Shown piece by piece: positions 1-7,334 of a stretch of 14,553 bases of DNA (positions are counted from its first letter, which is position 1; each line of letters opens with the position of its first letter). Source of the stretch: Ruminococcaceae bacterium UBA1320 (lineage in GTDB: Bacteria; Bacillota; Clostridia; Oscillospirales; Ethanoligenentaceae); NCBI GenBank assembly GCA_002306975.1, contig DBTI01000131.1:1-14553 (forward strand), written 5' to 3'. The notes under the pieces are model-generated. The model saw nothing but the letters and a program-made list of their open reading frames with translations. It had not been told where the DNA came from and searched no databases. A program made the translations under genes and the position numbers.

Positions 1-21
1 TACCGACTGAGCTACAGAGGC
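1..21 (-). tRNA. 5' part of a tRNA gene, cut by the window edge
   Basis: Read on the minus strand this is GCCTCTG-TA-GCTC-AGTCGGTA: a 7-base acceptor strand, the invariant T8 and the start of a D arm with the GG of the D loop. It lies four bases beyond the CCA end of the tRNA-Asp gene and is therefore the third member of the same transcript. The anticodon is outside the window, so the identity cannot be given. Confidence 0.8.
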
Positions 22-25
22 AAAA

Positions 26-102
26 TGGCGACCCGAAGGGGGCTCGGACCCCTGACCTCTAGCGTGACAGGCTAGCGTTCTAACCAACTGAACTATCGGG
101 CC
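26..102 (-). tRNA. tRNA-Asp (anticodon GUC)
   Basis: The minus strand folds as a complete cloverleaf: acceptor GGCCCGA pairs with TCGGGTC (one G-T pair), the D arm is GTTC/GAAC, and the anticodon stem CTAGC/GCTAG holds the loop CTGTCAC with anticodon GTC. A T arm with TTC-type loop follows, then discriminator G and an encoded CCA. It is 77 bases long including CCA. It is the second gene of a Val-Asp-x cluster, three bases after tRNA-Val. Confidence 0.96.
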
Positions 103-105
103 AAA

Positions 106-181
106 TGGTGGGAACAATAGGGCTCGAACCTATGACCCCATGCTTGTAAGGCATGTGCTCTCCCAGCTGAGCTATGCTCCC
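106..181 (-). tRNA. tRNA-Val (anticodon UAC)
   Basis: On the minus strand the acceptor GGGAGCA pairs with TGTTCCC. The D arm is GCTC/GAGC, and the anticodon stem CATGC/GCATG encloses CTTACAA with anticodon TAC. The T arm has the GGTTCGAGCC pattern, and the gene ends in A plus encoded CCA (76 bases). It is the promoter-proximal gene of the cluster. Confidence 0.96.
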
Positions 182-506
182 ATTTGCTTATCTTAGCGCT
201 TGATTATTTTACTACATACATAGGAGGTTTGTCAACCTTTTATATCAAATTATTATTTATTTTTTGTTTGCTCTCAAAAACAGCCGCTATATTTTAAATA
301 TTAAAGTCTATTTTTCTATACTCTTTTATTTATGTAAAATAATATTACAATTACATTTTTAAATTACTGTAAACTTTCTTTTTGAACAGGCAAAGCTATT
401 TTACAAAACCTTTAACGAACTATTACATTGCCTATGTATTTGAGCTGAATATTAAATGTTATATTTTTCTCGTTAATAAAGCTTATTGAAGGAGGGATAT
501 AACCGA
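182..506. other. AT-rich divergent intergenic region between tRNA cluster and chemoreceptor gene
   Basis: About 325 bases, very AT-rich. It holds the tRNA promoter at its left end and, for the plus-strand gene, only a weak sigma-A-like pair: TTGCCT (428-433), 16 bases, TATTAA (450-455). I looked for a sigma-D motility promoter (TAAA, 15 bases, CCGATAT) and for a c-di-GMP riboswitch core and found neither in convincing form. GGAGG at 491-495 is the ribosome binding site of the chemoreceptor. Confidence 0.5.
206..235 (-). promoter_or_regulatory. Promoter of the tRNA cluster
   Basis: On the minus strand TTGACA (230-235) is followed after 18 bases by TAAAAT (206-211). Transcription would begin about 20 bases before tRNA-Val. 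A consensus -35 fits a stable-RNA promoter. Confidence 0.7.
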
Positions 507-3500
507 ATGCTGTCACACTTATTTAAAAGAAGCAGAAGACAGACAAAAGGTTTAACTGTCGGTTTCAAAATAACGCTGTGCGTTTTGGCAATGTTAACTG
601 TTGCGATGTCTTCGACAGGTCTTCTTTATTACAGGCAGTCCTCCAGCAATCTTGAAGATTCTTTAAAAGCAAATCTGCAAAACGTCACAAAGAACAATAC
701 AGATCTTATTACACAAAAGCTTGACAATCTGCAATGGCAGGTTTTTAACGCCGCCAGTGAGCAAAAGGTTAAAGGATTCGACTGGAAAACACAAAAAGAT
801 TGTCTGATGGAGTATATCGGCAGGCTTGATCTGCAAAGTATGGGCGTCTGCAATCTTGACGGAAAAGTTACTTATATAAATAACGCGGTTGAGGATATCA
901 GCGGACAGCCGTTTTTTGAAAAGGCAAAACAGGGTGGAAACGTAATCTCCGATCCCGTTTCAAGCAGCGCCAACAAAGAACAAACCATGGTTTACATCTG
1001 TTCACCTATCACAGACAGCAACAACAAGGTAAAGCAGATTTTGATCGGAACGCTCAACGTCAATCTGCTGTCAAGGTACATAACAAATGTGAAAGCGGGT
1101 AAAACCGGTCACGCAATCATCATTGACAAAAGCGGCACAACGATCGCCTCCGGTGACTACCGTGATGTGGTTAAACAAACTAATGTTATAAATGACGCGA
1201 AAAAAGATTCTGGCTATGCCTCACTCTCTGCTGTTGAAAAGCTGATGACGAACGGGGATTCAGGAACGAAAAGCTATACGCTTGACGGTTCCGGTTACTG
1301 GATGACATTCGCGCCGATAAGCGGCACATTGTGGTCGTTTGGGGTAACTGTTCCCTATCAAGAGGTTGCGGAGCCTGTCGGCAGCCTTGCGTCGGCCATA
1401 ATTTTAATTACGCTTGCGTTTTTATTAATCACCGCTGTCGGCGTAACTCTGATCTGCCGTTTTATTGTAACAAAACCGATTGATAAAACGCTGAAGCAGA
1501 TACGTGAAATGAGCATGGGGCATATTAGAGAACGGCTAAATGTAAAGAGCAAAGATGAAATCGGCATGATGACGATGGCAATGGATGAATTTGCGGATTA
1601 TATAGAAAACGTCGTAAGCGCGATGAAAAAAGTTTCATGCGGCAATCTTGAAGCCTTTATAAACAGCAAAGATGAAAATGATGAAATCGCGCCGGCAGTC
1701 AACGGAACAATATATGCGGTGCGCGGCCTTGTCAGTGATTCAAAAATGCTGTTTAATTCGGCAGTTGAGGGAAACTATGACAAGCGCGCCGACGACAGCG
1801 CGCACAGCGGTGATTACCGCCAAATTATCAAAGGCTTTAACGACACCCTTGATAAAGTCACGGAAGAATTTCATTTTTATGAATCAATAATCGACTCGAT
1901 CAGGCTGCCCATCTCTGTAAACGGCCTGGACAAACGCTGGCTTTTTATTAACAAGGCTATGGAAAAGATGTCAGGCAAAAGCAAAAGTGAAGCTGTCGGC
2001 ATACCCTGCGCCTCCCGCGGGAGTGAGTTATGCAAAGGCGGTCTCTGCGCTGTCGAGCAACTGAAGGCAGGCAACCCCATAACCGCTTATGAGCATGACG
2101 GAAAGCATTACAGGGTGAGGACTTCACCGCTCAACAATCTAAAAGGCGAACACACCGGATATGTTGAAGTAATAGAAGACGTTACCGCTTCTATTGAAAG
2201 CCACAAATATTTAAAGCAAGAGGTTGAACGGCTTGCTCAAAAGCTTCAAATGATTTCACAGGGTTCTTTCAACTTTGACCATGAGGTGGGCGAAGGAAAC
2301 AAGTACACAACCTCAGAGCGTGAGCTTTTTATGGGCATAAACGAAAACCTTGAAAGTGTGCACGATACAATTCGATCCATTATGGTTGAGTTTTCCCGTG
2401 TAAGCACCGCGATTATTGACGGCGACCTTAACGCGCGCGGCGAAACCGAAGGCATTCACGGATTCTACAAAGGCTTTTATAAAGGGTTTAACCGGGTTAT
2501 TGACGTTTTCACCGGGCATTTCAGCACCATTTCAGGCTATATGAGCAGCATAAGCTCCGGTGAAATCCCGCCGGAAATAACAGAAGAGTACAGCGGGGAT
2601 TTTGAAGCGATAAGAGCCGGCATGAACGGTTTAACCGCCACCATGAACGGGCTTTTAAGAGAAACTTCCGCTTTAATCACGGCTTCGCGTGAAGGACGGC
2701 TTGAAACCCGGGCTGAAACCGCTATTTTCTCCGGTGAGTGGAAAAACCTTGTCGAAGGCATTAACGAAATGCTGTCAAGCTTCACCGCCCCTGTAAACGA
2801 GATATCGGCGGTAATGCAAAACATAAGCGCAGGCAGCTTTGACGTGGCTGTTTCCGACAGCTACAACGGAGATTTCGCGGTGCTTGCCGAAACGGTGAAC
2901 AGGACGCAATCCAATCTGCGGGATATGCTCCTTGACATCTCTGATGTGCTCGGGAAAATCGCAGTCGGCAACCTTGACCTTCCAAAGGTAAGAAATTATG
3001 ACGGAGGGTATCTGCACATTTCAGATTCACTCAACCAAATTATTGATTCGCTCAACCTGCTGCTGCTTGACATTCAAAATTCCGCGTCCCTGGTGGAGGC
3101 CGCCGCATCAAAGGTTTCAGAATCAAGTCTTTACCTTTCGCACGGCGCCACTGAGCAGGCGGAAGCCATTGAAAGCCTGACGGGTTCGGTTACGCTTGTT
3201 TCCGACAAAACGCGAGACAATGCAGAGAGCACTCAAATGATGAATGAGGCGGCAATTATGGCAAAGAGCCATGCCCTTTCCGGCAATGAGTATATGAGCT
3301 CGCTGCTTGAATCTATGGAAAAGATAAACTCCTCATCCTCAAACGTACATAAAATAATCAAGACAATTGATAATATATCTTTTCAGACAAATATTCTGGC
3401 GCTTAACGCTTCAATTGAAGCCGCGCGGGCAGGAAGCTACGGCAGAGGCTTTTCCACTGTTGCCGATGAAGTGGGGAGACTTGCCACCGGCAGCGCCGCT

Positions 3501-3836
3501 TATGTGAAGGAATCAACCGAAATTATAGGCGGCACCCTGCGATCCATAAGCGACGGAACGCAAAAAGCGGGTCAAACGGCTCAAAAGCTAAGCGATATCG
3601 TAAACGGTGTGGAGACTGTGGTAGGGCTTGTCGAAAACGTAAACGGCGCGCTTTCCGAACAGTCAAAATCGCTCGGAAAAATCAACAAAGAGATTTCATC
3701 GGTCTCGGAAATTGTGCAGACAACCTCGGTTATGGCGGCTGAAAACGCGCAGATAAGTTCAGAGCTAAAATCCGAAGCGGACAGTTTGAGTCTGCTCGCC
3801 TTTAACTTCAAGCTCCGCTCAGTTCAAACGAATTAA
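507..3836 (+). CDS. Large methyl-accepting chemotaxis protein (Cache, HAMP, PAS, tandem HAMP-like repeats, MCP signalling domain)
   Basis: Membrane chemoreceptor of about 1109 residues, roughly twice the usual MCP length. It should sense a ligand outside the cell and control the CheA/CheW kinase inside. TM1 is about residues 17-37, and an extracellular Cache-like sensor covers about 50-285. TM2 is about 293-318, followed by HAMP. A PAS domain lies at about 455-575 with Cys501, Cys509 and Cys514. Then come several HAMP-like units with recurring Y-x-G-D-F/Y...N patterns to about 870. The signalling domain has the hairpin tip QTNILALNASIEAARAG near 960-985 and GRGFSTVADEV. The C-terminus ends FKLRSVQTN, with no CheR-docking pentapeptide. 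ATG 507 is preferred over TTG 486 because GGAGG (491-495) lies between them, 11 bases before the ATG. It is monocistronic, with a terminator directly after. No che genes are nearby. The ligand is unknown. Confidence 0.93.
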   Translation: MLSHLFKRSRRQTKGLTVGFKITLCVLAMLTVAMSSTGLLYYRQSSSNLEDSLKANLQNVTKNNTDLITQKLDNLQWQVFNAASEQKVKGFDWKTQKDCLMEYIGRLDLQSMGVCNLDGKVTYINNAVEDISGQPFFEKAKQGGNVISDPVSSSANKEQTMVYICSPITDSNNKVKQILIGTLNVNLLSRYITNVKAGKTGHAIIIDKSGTTIASGDYRDVVKQTNVINDAKKDSGYASLSAVEKLMTNGDSGTKSYTLDGSGYWMTFAPISGTLWSFGVTVPYQEVAEPVGSLASAIILITLAFLLITAVGVTLICRFIVTKPIDKTLKQIREMSMGHIRERLNVKSKDEIGMMTMAMDEFADYIENVVSAMKKVSCGNLEAFINSKDENDEIAPAVNGTIYAVRGLVSDSKMLFNSAVEGNYDKRADDSAHSGDYRQIIKGFNDTLDKVTEEFHFYESIIDSIRLPISVNGLDKRWLFINKAMEKMSGKSKSEAVGIPCASRGSELCKGGLCAVEQLKAGNPITAYEHDGKHYRVRTSPLNNLKGEHTGYVEVIEDVTASIESHKYLKQEVERLAQKLQMISQGSFNFDHEVGEGNKYTTSERELFMGINENLESVHDTIRSIMVEFSRVSTAIIDGDLNARGETEGIHGFYKGFYKGFNRVIDVFTGHFSTISGYMSSISSGEIPPEITEEYSGDFEAIRAGMNGLTATMNGLLRETSALITASREGRLETRAETAIFSGEWKNLVEGINEMLSSFTAPVNEISAVMQNISAGSFDVAVSDSYNGDFAVLAETVNRTQSNLRDMLLDISDVLGKIAVGNLDLPKVRNYDGGYLHISDSLNQIIDSLNLLLLDIQNSASLVEAAASKVSESSLYLSHGATEQAEAIESLTGSVTLVSDKTRDNAESTQMMNEAAIMAKSHALSGNEYMSSLLESMEKINSSSSNVHKIIKTIDNISFQTNILALNASIEAARAGSYGRGFSTVADEVGRLATGSAAYVKESTEIIGGTLRSISDGTQKAGQTAQKLSDIVNGVETVVGLVENVNGALSEQSKSLGKINKEISSVSEIVQTTSVMAAENAQISSELKSEADSLSLLAFNFKLRSVQTN

Positions 3837-3867
3837 TTATATAAAACAAAAACAAATCCTCTTCTCT

Positions 3868-3914
3868 AAAACACAGTTATACTCTTGATTTTTGAGAGTA
3901 TAACTGTGTTTTTT
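3868..3914 (+). terminator. Intrinsic terminator of the chemoreceptor gene
   Basis: A perfect 18-bp stem (3868-3885 with 3895-3912) carries a 9-base loop and ends in a run of Ts. It starts 31 bases after the stop codon. Confidence 0.9.
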
Positions 3915-4058
3915 ATATGAATAGCAGATTTACTTTTGATAAAGAAAATAAATAAATGTCTCTCCCCCGCCTTTGGCGGTGATGATAACTTAAAATTGCA
4001 ATAAAATAAAAAAAATCAGTTTTTTAATATTTTATTCTTGTCTTCCTCATAAGATTTA

Positions 4059-4089
4059 TTGACATATTTAAAATTATCGCAATTACAAA
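4059..4089 (+). promoter_or_regulatory. Possible promoter of the deacetylase-peptidase pair
   Basis: TTGACA at 4059-4064 is a perfect -35. The -10 is poor: ATTACA after 17 bases (4082-4087) or TACAAA after 19 (4084-4089). If used, it would start transcription inside the left arm of the leader element. Confidence 0.35.
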
Positions 4090-4191
4090 ATCAGAGCGGA
4101 ACAAGTTTTGTTATCTTCTCCGCCGAAACGGATGGCCTCCGGCTTGTGAAGATAACAACCTGCCTTCCCGTTTTTATTTGAAATTGCCATA
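4075..4191 (+). ncRNA. Candidate structured leader, copy A (unassigned)
   Basis: A nested fold ends 16 bases before the deacetylase start codon. The basal stem is TAT-x-GCAATT (4075-4084) with AATTGC-x-ATA (4182-4191). An A-A mismatch follows and then CAAA against TTTG. A distal hairpin pairs 4108-4118 with 4148-4158 (11 bp, TTGTTATCTTC/GAAGATAACAA) around a 29-base GC-rich loop. The left block matches copy B (7501-7602) at 19 of 23 positions. The 29-base right block (4159-4187) matches at 26 of 29, including 18 identical bases. The distal hairpin is not conserved in sequence or length. A cis-acting RNA or a small palindromic repeat element would both fit. Confidence 0.5.
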
Positions 4192-4207
4192 GCAGGGAGC
4201 ACGAGTA

Positions 4208-5119
4208 ATGGTAATAAAGCTCAATTATAAAATTCTCTCCATAATCCTTGTGATCGCTATTCTTTTCGGTTCTGCCTCCGCGTATGTTTTGTCGGCCCGG
4301 CCACAATCTCCCGACAGCTCTCATATCACCGACGGCTCAAAAACAGCAATCTGCATACCTATACTTATGTATCACGAGGTAAAACTGACTAAGGCGGGCA
4401 AGGACGTTATCATGCCCTATGAATTTGAGACAGACCTCAAATATTTAAAAGAAAACGGATATGAAACAATCGTAATGAGCGACCTTATTGATTATGTTTA
4501 TTCCGGAAAGCCTTTGCCGGAAAAGCCTATTATATTAACTTTTGACGACGGGTATCTTAACAACTACACAAATGTGTTTCCGCTCCTCAAAAAATACAAC
4601 ATGAAGATTGTAATGTCCATAATAGGCAAAAACACGGACGATTTTACAAACATTCCGGACGACAACATCGACTATTCACATGTAACCTGGAATCAGATAA
4701 ACGAGATGATCAGTTCAGGTTTGGTCGAGATTCAAAATCATTCTTATAATATGCACACAATCACAAGCGCGCGGTTCGGCTGCCAGAAAAAGTACGGTGA
4801 ATCGCTGGAACATTATACGCAGTTTCTTTCCGACGATATTATAAAACTACAGGATGAACTAAAGTTTTATACCGGATATACGCCGAGCACTTTCACCTAC
4901 CCATACGGCAAGGTCAGTGAGGATTCTCTGCCCATTATAAAAAAGCTGGGATTTAAAGCCAGCCTTTCATGCGATTACGGATTAAACCTTATAACACGCG
5001 ATCCGTCTGTTCTTTTCGGGCTCAGGCGAATATGCCGCTCACACGGTTATTCCGCCCAAAAGGCACTTAACGAGGCAATGAAAACACTGCGGTTTAGAAA
5101 TATTGAAAATGCGAAATAG
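4208..5119 (+). CDS. Membrane-anchored polysaccharide deacetylase (NodB/CE4 family)
   Basis: Probable metal-dependent de-N-acetylase (303 residues) acting outside the membrane on an N-acetylated envelope polysaccharide or peptidoglycan. Residues 8-30 form an uncleaved signal anchor. The NodB domain starts with PILMYHEV. It carries TFDDG with Asp113 and Asp114, then NHSYNMH with His178 and His183, and TFTYPYG as the third motif. The two histidines are five apart, as I recall for PgaB/IcaB-type PNAG deacetylases, rather than four as in the PgdA type. GGGAG lies 8 bases before ATG 4208. The gene overlaps or abuts the next gene, so the two are probably one operon. It is preceded by the folded leader copy A. 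The substrate is not shown by the sequence. Confidence 0.88.
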   Translation: MVIKLNYKILSIILVIAILFGSASAYVLSARPQSPDSSHITDGSKTAICIPILMYHEVKLTKAGKDVIMPYEFETDLKYLKENGYETIVMSDLIDYVYSGKPLPEKPIILTFDDGYLNNYTNVFPLLKKYNMKIVMSIIGKNTDDFTNIPDDNIDYSHVTWNQINEMISSGLVEIQNHSYNMHTITSARFGCQKKYGESLEHYTQFLSDDIIKLQDELKFYTGYTPSTFTYPYGKVSEDSLPIIKKLGFKASLSCDYGLNLITRDPSVLFGLRRICRSHGYSAQKALNEAMKTLRFRNIENAK

Positions 5120-6134
5120 AAAACCTCTTAAAAAAGGAGAGCGACGCAAATTGAAACTGAGGGTAAAATTATACGCTATTTTATCTTTTCTGCTCTGTAT
5201 TGCCGTTTTGTTTTCATATTCAGCTTTAGGGGTTAAAGTCGTCGAAAATCAAGATGCAGGGCAGAACAAATACATAAAATGGATGTCGTTTGATGTTCCG
5301 GACGACGCCCTCGTTAAAGCCATGCGGATTGATATAAGCAGTCACAGCGGCAAGACAAATATCAGCTGGATAGAGGTTCTCTCTTATCTTGCAACAAAAT
5401 ACGGCGGCAACTGGAAAAGATATCAGGCAAAGGATATGGACGCTGTCGTAACAAAATTAAAGACCGGAGTAAGCATGAGCGATCTCACCTCGCCGATGAA
5501 AAATTATAACTACTACTATGAGGCATACGACGCTGTGCTTCACGGTTTTTTGGGTGAATACAAAACAGTAGACAGCAACGGCAAGCTTTTAGACAAATAC
5601 GGGCTTATGGTCTATTCACCGATTGCAGGCGGTTATTCCTATGGGCATTATGACGATTTTGGCGACTCGCGCTCATTCGGATTCAGGCGCAGGCATCTTG
5701 GCAACGACCTGATGGGCAATATCGGCACACCGATCATCGCTGTGGAAAGCGGCGTTGTGGAGACAATGGGCTGGAATCGTTACGGCGGCTGGCGGATCGG
5801 CATCCGCAGCTTTGACCACAAAAGATATTATTACTACGCTCATATGAGAAAAAATCACCCCTATGTCAACAATTTAAAACAGGGAATGCTCGTAAAAGGC
5901 GGCCAGGTTATCGGCTATCTCGGCATGACCGGCTACAGTGATAAGGAAAATGTAAACAATATGCAAAAGCCTCACCTTCATTTTGGCATGGAGATAATTT
6001 TTGACGAGTCGCAAAAGGAAAGCAACAATGAAATTTGGATTGACGTTTATGATATAGTCAATGTTCTTTCCCAAAACAAAGCGACTGTCAAAAAAGATAC
6101 TTATTCGACTGATTATTACAGCGTTTTATATTAA
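5109..6134 (+). CDS. Membrane-anchored M23 (LytM-type) metallopeptidase
   Basis: Zinc endopeptidase family that cuts peptide cross-links in cell-wall peptidoglycan, held outside the membrane. A basic N-terminus precedes one membrane segment (about residues 20-40 from ATG 5109). A linker domain of about 130 residues follows, then the M23 domain. It has RRHLGND (His196, Asp200), YYYYAHM (His245) and PHLHF (His289, His291), so all zinc and catalytic positions are present and it should be active. The start is uncertain. ATG 5109 overlaps the deacetylase end by 11 bases but has no good ribosome site. TTG 5151 has AAGGAG 11 bases upstream and still leaves the membrane anchor intact. TTG 5103 is also open. 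Pairing with a deacetylase suggests cell-wall or matrix remodelling. Confidence 0.87.
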   Translation: MRNRKPLKKGERRKLKLRVKLYAILSFLLCIAVLFSYSALGVKVVENQDAGQNKYIKWMSFDVPDDALVKAMRIDISSHSGKTNISWIEVLSYLATKYGGNWKRYQAKDMDAVVTKLKTGVSMSDLTSPMKNYNYYYEAYDAVLHGFLGEYKTVDSNGKLLDKYGLMVYSPIAGGYSYGHYDDFGDSRSFGFRRRHLGNDLMGNIGTPIIAVESGVVETMGWNRYGGWRIGIRSFDHKRYYYYAHMRKNHPYVNNLKQGMLVKGGQVIGYLGMTGYSDKENVNNMQKPHLHFGMEIIFDESQKESNNEIWIDVYDIVNVLSQNKATVKKDTYSTDYYSVLY

Positions 6135-6172
6135 CTACAGCAATTTTTAAAAAAAGAATAGAAATTGTTTTT

Positions 6173-6201
6173 GTTTCTCCCCGCATCCGGCGGGGAGAAA
6201 C
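6173..6201 (+). terminator. GC-rich hairpin after the peptidase gene
   Basis: A perfect 12-bp stem, GTTTCTCCCCGC (6173-6184) with GCGGGGAGAAAC (6190-6201), has a 5-base loop. It lacks a T run, so it may be a processing or stabilising hairpin, or the first of two tandem terminators. Confidence 0.55.
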
Positions 6202-6207
6202 ATGTTT

Positions 6208-6250
6208 AAACAGCCGCCATTTATCCCCATAATATTGGTGGCTGTTTTTT
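6208..6250 (+). terminator. Intrinsic terminator of the deacetylase-peptidase operon
   Basis: A 12-bp stem (6208-6219 with 6236-6247, one G-T pair) with a 16-base loop is followed by six Ts. It separates the first operon from the SGNH gene. Confidence 0.85.
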
Positions 6251-6292
6251 AATAGTTTTTAGCGGTTTACTGTTTCGAGCCGGCGCAAGCTA

Positions 6293-6301
6293 TGTTATAA
6301 T
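6293..6301 (+). promoter_or_regulatory. Extended -10 promoter (upstream) of the SGNH gene
   Basis: TGTTATAAT is a perfect extended -10 (TGn plus TATAAT), just after the terminator. The -35 is weak (TTTCGA). The start point would fall at about 6308. Confidence 0.65.
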
Positions 6302-6373
6302 ATAAACTGGTATGTTCAAAAGCTATTTTGTAATTATCTTTTATCCTTTTCGTAAAGAACGCTTAATTTTATA

Positions 6374-6382
6374 TGGTATAAT
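6374..6382 (+). promoter_or_regulatory. Second extended -10 element before the SGNH gene
   Basis: TGGTATAAT is again a perfect extended -10, with no clear -35. It lies inside the upstream part of the open frame and supports a translation start downstream at 6441. Confidence 0.45.
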
Positions 6383-6440
6383 TAAACCTGTGATTATTTT
6401 TGTGGCAACAGGTAGTAAATTTTTTAAAATTGAGAGCAGA

Positions 6441-7334
6441 GTGATACTTACGATATATAAAGGCAGTAAAATAAATTATAGAAAACGAAAACGCAGGCTT
6501 CGTCCCGGCGTAAAATGGATCGCGGCAGTGCTTGCCGCAGCGGTTGTACTCATTGTAGTCATATGCATTTTAAGTTACACGCCGGTTACCTCAAACGCTG
6601 TTAGCTCAAAAGCCAGCTCGTCAACGCCTGTGTCGTCATCAAGTGAAACCGTTTCTTCCTCCTCATCTCCATCCTCCTCGTCGGCGGCAAGCTCAAGCGC
6701 AGTTTCAAAGCCGTCTTCATCTTCCACTCCAGAGGCGTCGGAGGCTGCTTTCAAATATTTTGACGACGCGGTTTTCACCGGCGATTCGGTTACAGTTGAT
6801 TTTGTGAATTTCCCTGAAATGGATAACACCACGGTTATCGGTTCAATCGGCATTTCCGCTTACCGGGCTCTTACCGACCATAACGCGGAGATAAACGCCG
6901 ACAAATCCGTTAAAGGCTGGCTGCCCGAACGCATCGCCGCCGCAAAGCCCAAAAAAGTCTATATGATGTTCGGCATAAACGATCTATGCTGGGGCAAGCA
7001 GATGACGGAATCGTACTTTATTCAAAATTACACCAAGCTTGTCGATGAAATAAAGAGCCGCTGCCCGGGCGCGAAAATTTATGTTCAGTCTATACTTCCC
7101 GTCACCGCGGCTTCTGAAAATAAAAAAAGCTACCCGTTTGACAATGCGAAAATCGATCAGTTTAACGCCGCCCTTGATAAATTGTGCACTCAAAAAGGTC
7201 TGCGTTATCTTGATGTCGCTTCGGTTATAAAAGGCCCGGACGGGAAGCTGCCCGCCAACGTAAGCGACGACGGCATCCACCTTAAATACAAGGAATATAC
7301 AAAATGGTTCAACTATTTAATTGCAAATGAATAA
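6441..7334 (+). CDS. Membrane-anchored SGNH/GDSL hydrolase with serine-rich linker
   Basis: Extracellular esterase-fold enzyme, probably removing or transferring acyl groups on an envelope polymer. From GTG 6441 it has 297 residues: a very basic cytoplasmic N-terminus, one membrane helix (about 26-45), a low-complexity Ser-rich spacer (about 51-100), then the SGNH domain. Visible catalytic blocks are FTGDSV (Ser116), a Gly in GSIGIS, FGIND (Asn180) and SDDGIH (Asp277, His280). The frame is open back to ATG 6312. I prefer GTG 6441 because ATG 6312 would leave a leader of about four bases after the first promoter and has no ribosome site, and a second promoter lies within that stretch. The ribosome site for GTG (GAGAG, 4 bases away) is poor, so the start is unsure. 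It neighbours the DUF4358-MBOAT-DHHW genes. Confidence 0.82.
   Translation: MILTIYKGSKINYRKRKRRLRPGVKWIAAVLAAAVVLIVVICILSYTPVTSNAVSSKASSSTPVSSSSETVSSSSSPSSSSAASSSAVSKPSSSSTPEASEAAFKYFDDAVFTGDSVTVDFVNFPEMDNTTVIGSIGISAYRALTDHNAEINADKSVKGWLPERIAAAKPKKVYMMFGINDLCWGKQMTESYFIQNYTKLVDEIKSRCPGAKIYVQSILPVTAASENKKSYPFDNAKIDQFNAALDKLCTQKGLRYLDVASVIKGPDGKLPANVSDDGIHLKYKEYTKWFNYLIANE

Larger units (their letters stand above)
3837..4207. other. Non-coding gap between chemoreceptor and deacetylase genes
   Basis: About 370 bases without a credible gene. In order it holds the chemoreceptor terminator, a small hairpin CCGCC-TTT-GGCGG (3967-3979) followed by GATAAC and AAATTGCAATAA, a consensus -35 TTGACA (4059-4064), and a folded leader element (4075-4191) that recurs before the gene at 7637. 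It ends with the ribosome binding site GGGAG (4195-4199). Confidence 0.6.

Noticed and set aside
360..485. Sigma-D (motility) promoter before the chemoreceptor gene
   Set aside because: TAAA boxes exist but none is followed at 15-16 bases by a CCGATAT-like element; the AT-rich background makes chance matches common.
2775..3030. Two overlapping minus-strand frames of about 80 codons inside the chemoreceptor gene
   Set aside because: Shadow frames of a GC-richer coding stretch; no motif and no promoter.
4119..4147. GCCTCCGGC-like string in leader copy A recalling a c-di-GMP-I riboswitch
   Set aside because: The surrounding GEMM core (CACAGGGCAAACC, the GNRA-type tetraloop and receptor) is missing and copy B lacks the string, so the likeness is local.
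6575..6853. Minus-strand frame rich in Asp and Glu opposite the SGNH gene
   Set aside because: It is the complement of the Ser-rich linker codons; its composition is an artefact of that low-complexity segment.
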